Positions 1 to 9,841 of a DNA stretch of 64,000 nt are shown in pieces. The first letter of the stretch is position 1, and each line of letters begins with the position of its first letter. Both the position numbers and the translations under genes were made by a program. The notes under the pieces were generated by a model, which did not search any database, was not told the origin of the DNA, and saw only the letters and a program-made list of their open reading frames with translations. Source of the DNA: Lepiota brunneoincarnata (taxonomy: Eukaryota; Basidiomycota; Agaricomycetes; Agaricales; Agaricaceae); contig JAEBUN010000017.1 of NCBI GenBank assembly GCA_023014365.1, forward strand, positions 682,001 to 746,000. Reading direction: 5' to 3'.

Positions 1-3000
1 CGAATGCAAAGGTGAGGACGAGAGCCACAGGAGCCACAACCCACCAGCGACACCCTGAAATAACGTACAAACGGTGGCAGAAATAAACTTGGACATAGGC
101 ACCGATAGTGGCCACCTACAGCACATATTAGTCGAAGTCCCGGCACTTGACTCAAGAAGCTAGTAATACCATAAGAGGGTTTCCTGTCTGCCACCAGGCT
201 GTATAATTGAGTAGAACAGCTCCCTCCAGATCCATGAAATTCAAAATGAGCTGAATCCATATTAACGCGCTACGACAGGGTTATTAAAGACTTTGCCGAC
301 TTGAGGCGGACAAAAAATCATCACATACAAGGATTGTATTGATTTTAGAGTGGTAAGGATGGCGAGGCAAAGAACAGTTAGCTTTATGCCCAACTTGTCT
401 CCTTCGTGCCATGAGACGTAGCGAGCAAACTGTAGTTTTCTTCGTCTGGCCTCTGGTATTATGTCAATGAAGGGGAGAGGCGCACCTGACAGAATAAAAT
501 GCCCTGCAGGAGGACATCAAGAAAGCACCCTATCAACTATATGTCTTGACCATTAGTGTCAGTTCGGTAGAGAAAACCTATCAGCTCACCCATGGTCCGA
601 GTAGGTATTGGGCTGATGTGAGTTCCTCAGGTGTCATCGGCATCTTTGCGGAAAGTGAGCTGCCTCTTTGGCCAGTGAGATTGGGTGCTATATATCCTAG
701 TGGCAGCGATGCCCACGAGGGGTAATCATTAGCCACATTTCCGACATTCAGTCGCCCTTGCGTGATCCTTAATCGACAGAGGGGAGATCCTCCAACAACC
801 TCATGTGGAAATGAGGGTCACTTTAATATGGGAAAATCCCCCAGATCGCCTGCGCAAAAATCGTCCACGCTCCATTTTATGTTCTCGTAGGAGTTTTGTC
901 AATTGCGGTGGTGCCTTGTGTTAGATAGCCGGTGTCTGAAAGGCCAAATATGATATAGTAATCGTGACAAGACAATAAATTGTTCGCCATCAGTTCCTTC
1001 GCTACCATCTTACGCTACCAGTTCGAGTTATCAGGTATTTGAGTCCGTAGTTAGCTTTGTGATGGAGTTTGTGTGGGCGCGTAGGCAATGTCGTTCTCTT
1101 GACTCGAAGGACCTGGTCGTCAGGATAAAGTATTTGGTATCTGGTATTGGGGATGAACGAGATTAAGGCCTTAAGGGTATGACGGGCGACCCCCCGCCCT
1201 ACAATGACTGGTGTCACTGGGCTGCCGAGAAAGGTTTCCAAGGGGTTATCGGGGCCGAAGCGGGCTCGATCCAGTTCCTGGTGATGAGAGATAAAGAGAG
1301 CAAGTTTCGAAATGATTTGGCGTTTTTGTGGAGCTTTGAGATATATTGTGTGGGGAGGAAATTCGAGCCCGAGGACTTGGTTGCGTTCGTTGCCGTCGGA
1401 CATATGTCAAACTGCTGTTTCCATCGAGATCCACCGCGTTCCGTAGGTATGTGCAGGGGTGTGCAACATCGAGAATGGCTGAGAGCGAAGCGAAATGCCG
1501 CGACAAGCATCTTCCTCGGGCAAGGCGGGGACCAACCTGATACACCGGATCTGCCAGCCTCGGGCATCTCAAGTACATCGTCATTATTGATACACCCAAT
1601 AACAAAATTCCGGGTCGCCCGCGAACATCAGTTCTTTTCAGTGCCCTGATTATAGAACCATGGCACCCATGTTCGATAAAATGTGTTGAAGACAATTGGT
1701 TGCAGAACAATATGATGTGGTCCGTGGTGTGGTCCGTGTGGATCGCTTGGCCCCGACGACAGAACTTTGTTTGTCCTTGTGATGATTCTGCCTCGGACTT
1801 TCTCTCCCTCTCGTTCCCTCAGCCTCGTTACGCCACAAACATTTTCCCCCTCCCAGGGGCTCATGGAAAGGGAATATATGGGATCAGTAAGGGGAACCGG
1901 CTGATAAGTATAGTGACTTATGGACGCCAGATCCCGAAACTCAGGTTTCACCAATTTTTTCTTTCCCCAGCCCGACCGGGGCTCAACTCAATCAGAACAA
2001 CCACTGGTAATTGGAACCTCCACCATAGTTTGCACCCCAGAATCCTCAACAATGCACGTATGGTATGCTGCACATTCATCCCACGGATATTGCCAGACTT
2101 CTACTTGTGCTGAAAACAAATCTTCCTCCAAAGGTGAGTTTACAGTCCAGCAAAATCTAGAAGTCTCTTCTGGCCTGTACCCTCAACTATCGCTCTCGCC
2201 GTCTCGTCCCACCTTAATTTTGGGTTATCTGAGGGCTTTGGAGTTTGGGAAATCTTCCCCTGGCATCTGCCATCCCAAGAGCTGCGGCAAACAGGGGCAA
2301 GGCTGGCCCTATCACACCAATATCATCATCCCTTCCAGATCGTCAATGGTTGATGCCACTTGACAAATTACCTTGTTGCTGCCGCCTATTCCCTGTAAGT
2401 CACAGTCGACCCGCAGTTCACAGTGCCGTCAAGTTTTACAGCTAGCGCCAACTTGCGCGGGAGCCCCGAAACCCGATGTCCTCTCGTTATACTTCTGGTC
2501 GATAGAATTATCAACGCGGTTCAAGGGTCGTTGATAGATCCCAGTGTATGGTACTAATACCGCCATCACCACCATGCAGAGAATGTTCCATACAGAATCA
2601 TCATTCATCTCTGCTATCCTTATCCCTATGGAGGAGATGCTCTCGCTCATTTGTTTTGTTCCAAAAGGAATGTCCGGAATATCCGGGTTCGTCTACAATT
2701 TTCAATCAGGGTAGGAGATATTCCGAAAGTCAGAAACATCTACACCTGCCCTCATTGCCCCGTTTTTTATTGTTCTTTGTGAACCGTGGCATACCAGTGA
2801 TCACTTGGAGGATCCTACGGCTCTGTCTACAACAATACTGACGCGAATGGGACTCATGCACTCGTTTGATCAGGCGCTGTTAAGGACGTGTTGGTTGTCC
2901 AGTCTCTTTCTTTGGGCCAGAGCTCAGCGCCCTTCTATGGTGGTGGGTGCATAATTTCTCCAGTTTGATAATGTAACTGGCGAGCAGCCTCCGACATGTG

Positions 3001-4280
3001 AATTTTCCTTACAGTACTGTTTCAGAGATTAATTTCTCACTCAGTGACGACAGCAAGTATCCAATCCGTGATTACGGAGTCTTTCTGAACCACCTAAAGA
3101 ATGTACTGTCGAATTTTCTCAACTCCCCTATGGCCTCAACCCAGTCTTGGGAGTCTTATAATTGCACCCTGACACTCGACATTTACTCAACCATCTCGAG
3201 AAGAGAACATTTTCGGTCAAGTAATGCCTTTACCGCATAACCTTACGAATGTCCGTGTGACGCTTTACATAGAGCTCTATAGAGCCATGGGAGCTCTCTC
3301 ACGAGGCCGACCGAAGAGGCAAGGTCGGGACCTCGTCGCCGGGGGATTTTATTCTCAGCAAGTCCAACTTGATCATTTGGCCCTTGATGACGAGGGTGAT
3401 TGATCAGCTCTTCCCTGAACCTCCTCGATAATTAATCGTCACTGCAACTAACTGGAACACTCCGACGCTTCGACGTGAAAGTTGAAATCTGGAGGTCTAT
3501 TGCGAGTCTGGAATGCTGAAAAAGAAGGGTTACTCAATGCTTCGTATACTGGCTCCGACTCTCCGGGTCATAAACATGTGAGCGAGATGTTTGTGCGCCG
3601 GGTGAAAGGGCCCGAGGCACACAAACCTGAAGAGAACGCAAACGCTGATTGGCATCACGGTAGTGTGGACCTGGGCACGATTCCGCACGAATAGGAACTT
3701 TCCCAAGGATGTGAGATTCGTCTTAGAAATGGAACGATGGCATTCGGGGAAAGCGAGATACAATAGCTGTAATCTCTCACCTCGGAACTGGAGTGTGGTC
3801 TAACAAAGCATCTATCAGTCCCGGTGTCGCTAATGGGAAATTCGACGGGTGGAGTGAATTGGTACGGGAGGGTTCAGAGCTGTAGCCGGTGATGTTGGCC
3901 AGCCGCGTATCCAGATTTTCGGAATGCTGGCTTCATGCAAGAGTTGGCACAGGTGTTCCAGAGATCTAGGTCATAGGTCACGGCACAAAGGCTCGGTGAC
4001 AGGGAGCCTCTGGTTCTTGCTGTCGAGCTGGAATATGCATAAAAGAGAGGTCAGCTGCAAGGTGGTGTGTCATGAAAACCAGATGCTAAGCTCGAGAAAT
4101 ATGCCTCGAATACGGGGAGTCGGACCAACGATACAAGAGAATGTGAAACAAACAGGTCGAAATGGGGCCTATTTAAACATATGAGGCAGAGAAAGGGAAC
4201 GGAAAAAGATAGAAAGGAAAGGGAGAGGCAGACATGAGAGGGCGTGACATCAGCATGATAAAAGTCCAGTCCCCTCAAAC
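1..4280. other. Left-end region without a confident gene
   Basis: No open frame here has a recognisable domain, a signal peptide with downstream support, or an exon chain whose phases agree. Short frames at 1002-1403 (-), 1179-1649 (+) and 1920-2363 (+) overlap one another and none resembles a known family. Around 2.0-3.2 kb the plus strand has interrupted, Gly/Ser/Asn-rich coding-like stretches, for example LGGSYGSVYNNTDANG near 2810-2860 with stops on either side. They could be the remains of a secreted protein gene. A 12-bp perfect palindrome ATAGAGCTCTAT lies at 3269-3280. The part close to 4280 is downstream sequence of the GTPase gene that follows. Confidence 0.6.
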
Positions 4281-5145
4281 TCAAGCGCAATCCACCCTCT
4301 CCTGGATTTCAACGGTGCAATCCCTCGCTTCCTCCTCCCCCATGCCCGCAGCAATCAGTGCCTGGAGCACAGCTGTCGCATACACCATAGTCTTCAGGGC
4401 GAATATTTTGCGAAACCTGTTGAGCATCTTTACCACAATTGCAGCGAGCCAGTGCATTTTCATGCCTGCTTGGGGCAGCCAAGGGGTCTTCCTACAGCCG
4501 GTCAGGATCACCCCCTCAAGCTTCTTCTGCGACGCCTCGAACTCCTCCAGGTAAGCATTACGCTTGCCCTTGGTGGCAGTAATGCAAGCGTGGTCGTCAA
4601 ATATCATCTGCTGCTCCGCAAACGCGCAGCCATTCGTGCCCCACCAGGCATCCATATCGTCCTCGTTCTCCAGACGAGTGATGACAACGACGATGGGAAC
4701 CATCTTCTCGCAGAAAATCTGGTAGAACATCTCGTAGTTCCTTTGGGTGGAAAGCTTAAGTCGCGGGCCTTGCACAACATACAACAGGAGGCTGACTCCG
4801 CCCTCAAGTCCACGCATAAGCCGATAAAGCCCTTCGATCGCACGAGGCGCGGACACCGTTCCCGTGTTGCCCTCGGAAAATCCGACGGTGTCAAAGATGT
4901 TGAAGTGGCGGCCTTGGATCACCTTATCGTAGCGCTTATTCTGAAAGGTCTCACCCTTGGCGGAACTCGAGACTGCGGCAATTTCATCGCCTTGAAGCAT
5001 GTTGACCACAGAACTTTTGCCTGCCCCGGTTTCGCCAAAGATGATGATGTTGGGAACCGCCTCTTTCCTGCCGTGGAGGAGGATAATTTAGATCGATTCC
5101 CGAACAGTTGATGTTAGAAAATGACACGAACACTGCACTGGTCAT
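4281..5145 (-). CDS. AIG1/septin-like P-loop GTPase (copy A)
   Basis: Two-exon model. Exon 1 is 5145-5139, a 7-nt start exon (ATG ACC A). A 76-nt intron follows at 5063-5138, and exon 2 is 5062-4281. The sum is 789 nt, or 262 residues. The protein opens almost directly on the nucleotide-binding loop GETGAGKSS (G1, about residues 12-20). G3 is DTVGF. In the G4 position stands VVVITRLE, followed by a conserved WW/WG motif, instead of the canonical NKxD. That is the pattern of the fungal 'G domain-containing' AIG1-like family. The C-terminal third is helical and contains a hydrophobic stretch (MVYATAVLQALIAAGMG). Its physiological role is unknown. It is the downstream member of a same-strand pair with copy B. 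The family call is secure; the tiny first exon is inferred from phase and splice sites. Confidence 0.82.
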
Positions 5146-5804
5146 CTTTGTCGGGTCGAGAGTTGAAACAATGAGGTTGAAAAAGGGGGGTGAAATACGG
5201 GGTCTCACTGTTGAAATTGTCACTCGCCCACGACGAGCTTTAAACCCTTTTCATGATCACCAGAATACAAAGCTGTTCACATTGCTCCAGCATGGTAACC
5301 TGCACCCTAGCCAAAGCTTCGCGCGCGCTCGATGTATTTTGGTATTCAAATGCCTTCTGGATCACTGTCAATCGTGAATCTACGAAACAATCGCTGTGCT
5401 GTTGAGGTGAAAGGTTCGGCTGATCCCAGTTCTGCCGCTCCAGCGTAACGAATAGGAATGCAGAAGAGCCACTATGTCGTGGCCCTTATCATGGTGCTAG
5501 GCGCGCGTCTAGGGTCGGAACTAGAGAACGTTGGAGCCCCCAGCTCTTCACCTCGCGAAATACCGAGTGCCCGTTGTAGAAAACGTGTTAGAGGTGCAGG
5601 TTTAATATCCTACGCAACGAGGATGAGTTTCTTGTGTCAGGTGAGCTATGGTGCATGGTTTTGGTTGTTTCGGCTCGATATGGTTCACTGATCGCAGTAT
5701 TGCGGAGGTCTCTTCAGGTGGAAAATTTCCTGTAGAGCAGTTCCAAAAAAAAAAGTCCTATGGCACAGAACTACTAGAATAGATGGACATACGAAACCTT
5801 ATCT

Positions 5805-6567
5805 TTAATGGTGGCGAGATACAAGGACAGCGATAGTGACAACAATGATGACAACAACAGTGCCAGCGGCAAGTAACCCATACTTGCCCTTGATGTGACG
5901 GGGACTTCGGCCAGCGCCTTCTGGCTGCTGTATGCAATGTTAACCTGTGGGACTGAGTAACAAAGAAGGGACACACCGTTCTCTGTGTCTGCGCGTCCTG
6001 CAAGTAGGATGTGATTATCAAGGTTCGGACTGCGGTCCTTGACTCATCATACTCGCTCTCAAACACACCACCCCTGCCTCGAGTCGTTGTCACGCAGGCA
6101 TGGTCACTGAAGTTCATCCCATACTCCGCAAATGCGGTATGATTGTTCGTCCACCAAGATTCCATTGGGCTCTCATTCTCTAGCCCCGTTATCACAATAA
6201 CCACGGGCACCTTCTTTCGCAAGAGTGACTGCCCAAAATACCGACAGATAGTAGCGGCGTCCTGCGTGATTCTTCCCCGCAGACAAAAGACGAGCAAATC
6301 AACAGCACGGTGGAGGTCGTCTTTGATGAGCGCGGTGACAAGATCCTCCCCGATCGTTTCGGCGTCGACTCCAGGTGTATCATAAATGGCAAACTCCATT
6401 CCGTGGATTTGTATCCGATAGACTGTGCAACTCTGCGTACCAGAAAGACCACCTGAGATTGGCGCTATGGAATCTCCAGCAATGAGGTTAATGAGCGACG
6501 TTTTCCCACTGCCTCGTTCGCCAAACAGAATAACGTTGGGTGTACGCTGTGGCACTGCATTCAGCAT
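5805..6567 (-). CDS. AIG1-like P-loop GTPase with C-terminal membrane anchor (copy B)
   Basis: Exon 1 is 6567-5977 and exon 2 is 5927-5808 plus stop 5807-5805, separated by a 49-nt intron (5928-5976, GTGTGT...ATACAG). About 237 residues result. Visible motifs are G1 GERGSGKTS near residue 16, G3 DTPGV, and VVIVITGLE in the G4 position followed by SWWTNN, the same family signature as copy A. Without the intron the unspliced frame runs into Cys/His-rich nonsense. With it the tail becomes KYGLLAAGTVVVIIVVTIAV followed by a short basic end, a clear single-pass anchor, so the protein probably sits on a membrane with the GTPase domain in the cytosol. The start is the first in-frame ATG just before the P-loop. 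A more upstream start in another frame with an extra intron cannot be excluded. Confidence 0.85.
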
Positions 6568-8590
6568 TAACAGGGTCCTGAGGTGGAGAGGAACTCGCCA
6601 TTAGAGGATAGGAAGTCCAGGGAAGACTGAGGAGGAGTAGGATGTGGTTTAACAAATTGGGGCATGCTTAAATACTACTTGTATCACAGGTAACACGCTG
6701 TATCGAGTATAAGTTAGTCTTTCACCACGTGTTGATGTGACTAGTGTATCATATATTAAAGCAACCTGGGTCGAAGTACATGAGTCGGCAAAGCGTATCG
6801 AAAAGCATGAGGTTGGGAGCCCAATGTGTCATGCATCGAATAGCGAGGGAATCTTTCGAGATCGCCTTGACAATTTATATGGCACATTACTTGCCGAAGA
6901 GCGCCGAGTACCAGTGAGTGTCCCTACCTTATCTACATACAAGTCACAAAGCCTCATGTTCGACATGCGAGCTGTCGCAAACGCCGAGATGGAACACGAT
7001 GTTTCGGCTCACAACTCGTCTTGCAAGACATTCTGGCACGGCAGTACGCTGTGCATCTGTAGACGCCCGAACCGCCATCTGGTTTCATCCAATCTTGGTT
7101 CAATTCGTATAAGCGCTTTATGCATCCACATCCAGCCTGCGGCATACGCACACTATGCGGATCCAATACCCTGCACCCAGCTGGTTAAAAATTATCAAGT
7201 GTGAAACTATCGTCTTACACTTGCTACAAGTTCCGAGATATCATCATCACTACCACTGCGTCAATGTGCTCCTCGCCATCCAGGTGTGGTTCGATTGGAA
7301 CTCTGAGTCGGTCAAAGTCACCAACATCACAAATGGCTGGAGGCCCTACGTCACCAAAGTCATCTCCAGTGGCAAGATTTGCGGCCTTGGCCGAGAACTG
7401 GCCTACCGATGGCTGCTAAACAGTGCCCATTGCAGTCTTTTTTTTGTCTTGAGTATGCAACCACTCGCTGCACAAAAAAATATCTCAGTCACCAGCTCTG
7501 CCGTCACTTTCGCAGATTTCTTCACTCACTCGCTAGAAGAGCCTCCATGATCTCGAATTAACTCTCCCGGCTTGCCATACGCATTGATGACCATCGCAAG
7601 AGAAGATAACATGTGTTTCTATTGAGTACAACACTTATGTGTCCAACTGAATGCGAGACGCACCCGCTGCTTGAAAATGTGGGGGGTGTCCGGCCTCCCA
7701 CTGGCTTTAGGCCCCTCTGCGTCCATCCGAATAAAAAACATTGTTTGTACAATCAGAGGTGCTTGTGTCTTTCCCGGTAAGTATGGTCTCCCAAACCCAC
7801 GGCTTTCACGCAGGGTCACTTCAGTCTCATCAATGACATGGAAGCACATATTTCCAATCTCTGTACCACCCCTCATGCATATCTATTTATTATAGAAACC
7901 CTTGCAACGGGAAGTCTTTTGGCCGGGTGGCTATACCAGTGAGAGGATAGTGCTATTTGGGTAACGCAAATCCGGTTAGTTGTGCACTTGTTCAGGCTGA
8001 GAGAAACGACGAGCCCTGAGAAAGATATTCCTGGACTCAATGGCGCCCGTCATCTCTCATTAGCGCCAATTAAGCGGCCCAAATACAATTTGAGTACACA
8101 AGATAAATAACCTCGCTACCTGAATCGTCTGGTTACTCCACTCAATAAATTTCTTTTTTCCCTTTCTTTTTTCACGCCATCCTCGCTGGATATTAAACCC
8201 TGACCATGACGCTTGCAGCGATTTAGTGAACACCTCATTTGACGGGCGGAATTGTTCACGTGTTCAAAATACTTTACATCACTTCTCGTTTGATCACCAC
8301 AGACTCAGCCGTGTGGTCACAGAGAAATGAGCATCAATCCGCCGGCACTCCTCTCCCCCGGTTCCAAAACTGCTTGCTTCCATGTGTTCCCTGAGCTCTC
8401 TGCCAGTGAGCTGTCAAGTGCTCAGCTAGTTGTTGAACTATTACGGCCAACAAGACCTTCGAACATTCCTTGGGTATCTCTCAATTGAACCCACGAGTGT
8501 CACGGCAGCTCAGTCCAGCCTCACCAAGCGAAATGGAAGGATGCATTTCCAGTCTCTGGACCATTTCCCAGTTTAGAGAACTTGAATGGA
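6568..8590. other. Gene-poor interval between GTPase B and the secreted protein
   Basis: About 2 kb with no supported gene. Frames at 6737-7204 and 7155-7550 overlap in different frames and show no domain. A stretch near 7041-7075 is closely repeated near 10358-10393 (see Findings). The right end contains the promoter of the secreted protein gene. Confidence 0.55.
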
Positions 8591-8598
8591 TATATAAG
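8591..8598 (+). promoter_or_regulatory. TATA box of the crystallin-like secreted protein
   Basis: TATATAAG lies 90 nt upstream of the ATG at 8688, on the right strand and at the distance expected for a TATA element plus a short 5' leader. The interval to the ATG contains no other ATG in a good context. Confidence 0.6.
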
Positions 8599-8687
8599 CA
8601 AGGAGGAAAATACTTGCTCTTCATTCGCCTCGTCGACTACCAAACCACTTACTCGAGTAACCAACCTCTAACAACATAAATACCAAG

Positions 8688-9242
8688 ATGTTCAACAAAT
8701 TCACTTCTTTCATTGCTGCCGCTCTAGTCATCTCTGGAGCCGCAGCGTCCGCTATCCCTGCATCGGGGTCCAACACTCTTCAAGCAAGAACAGAGGTCTG
8801 TTTATTTACTGAATCTCCGTCAGCTTCTCTGACTAGAATGCGCAATTTTTTCCAACAGGAGGTGTCTCCGGATGTCCAAGTCTGCACTGGATTTGTTCCC
8901 ACAGGATGTGTTATTATTCCAGTCAGCTCTGACACTTGCGTCAACTTCACGGGAGGCCTCAGCTTCCTCAACAAAGAGGTCTCAGCCGTTGTTGTACCCG
9001 CTGGGCTCGTGTGTACCTTGTACAGGTTGAGTCACAATTTCATCATGACAGACTTTTGATAAAAGTGCTCACTGATAGTTTGGCTTGAATTACCTAGGAA
9101 CTTTGGCTGCTTGTCTTCGCAAGGTGGAGCAGATGCTATTGTTTTGCAAGGTGGCAGTTGGTCGTTGTTCAGTGTTCCTGGGACGGCGGGTACAGTTAAC
9201 TGGAATGACGTTCCCAGCTCTTTCATCTGTACCCCTGTTTAG
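8688..9242 (+). CDS. Small secreted beta/gamma-crystallin-like protein
   Basis: Exons are 8688-8795, 8859-9025 and 9098-9242. They sum to 420 nt, or 139 residues. The first intron (63 nt) is in frame, so retention is possible; the second (72 nt) is required to reach the C-terminus. Residues 1 to about 22 are a signal peptide (hydrophobic run ending ASA), so the mature protein is roughly 115 residues. The mature part has six cysteines in a pattern typical of fungal beta/gamma-crystallin-fold secreted proteins: VCTGF...GC, then a strand-rich half CTLYRNFGC...W...SSFIC. The repeated 'C-aromatic-fold, Gly-rich loop, SSxxC' layout is the visible support. Function is unknown; members of this fold are often secreted, stress-related or interaction-related proteins. 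There is no neighbour with a related role. Confidence 0.8.
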
Positions 9243-9500
9243 CATGTCTCTCCTGAGATCTCATGCGATATACAGTGCAGACCGAGATAATCGCAAATGT
9301 GTTCCTATCTGTGTATATAAAGCCTAAATATGAGGTTTACTACTTTGTCTCGTCTGCACAGTCAAAGACTTCTTTGATTGATACAAGGGTATCAACTACG
9401 CGTTGTTTTGCATAAATTACATTTGGAATTTTGACACCATTACACCACCGTCATGGGTAGAACCTGGGTTGCTACTTAGATAGCATCTTCATGTACCCTT

Positions 9501-9780
9501 AGCCATGCCGAGAATAAGCGTCCAATAGCGGAGGTTGGGGGACTGATTCGATCCTCCAAAATTCCGCAACCTATGTCTCGAGAGGTTGTCCCAGATGATT
9601 TGGATGATGCCACTCATCAGGCTTAGATATTCGCGCCATCGAGACCGCTGGCTATGGCGGAGATGAAAAAGCTTGGTCCTGGGGGATATCGGGTGATTCT
9701 TTTCACCATTGCTCAAGAATCAGATGGAATTCTCGATGAAGGGCAAGGCAGAGCTTCGGAGAGATTCAGAAATCAGTAGG
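9501..9780 (+). pseudogene. Decayed copy of an unknown repeat-family protein
   Basis: The plus strand carries interrupted coding sequence that matches the copies at 63.2-64.0 kb: VPDDLDDATHQA, then a stop, then GGYRVILFTIAQESDGILDE in a different frame. An upstream segment 'catgccgagaataagcg' corresponds to 'catgcccgagaacaagcg' near 63184. Stops and frame changes show that it is not functional as read. The family is not one I recognise. It is probably part of a multi-copy, lineage-specific gene family. Confidence 0.6.
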
Positions 9781-9788
9781 TGTGTTCT

Positions 9789-9841
9789 CTTTGGGCGGTT
9801 TCAATGGGCTGGAACTCCCAGCCCATTGGAACCGCCCAAAG
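9789..9841. repeat. Near-perfect 24-bp inverted repeat (hairpin)
   Basis: Left arm 9789-9812 and right arm 9818-9841 are reverse complements with a single mismatch, which is a G:T wobble in RNA. They surround a 5-nt loop, AACTC. The hexamer AGTAGG occurs at 9775-9780 and again at 9840-9845. The element starts just downstream of the decayed repeat-family copy. It could be a foldback element, a terminator-like hairpin or a structured RNA. Nothing in the sequence decides between these. Confidence 0.85.

Noticed and set aside
5945..5976. A 32-nt intron in GTPase B that also opens a frame (VNIAYSSQKALAEV...)
   Set aside because: Too short for a fungal intron; the 49-nt alternative (5928-5976) has a better acceptor and yields a proper basic-flanked membrane anchor.
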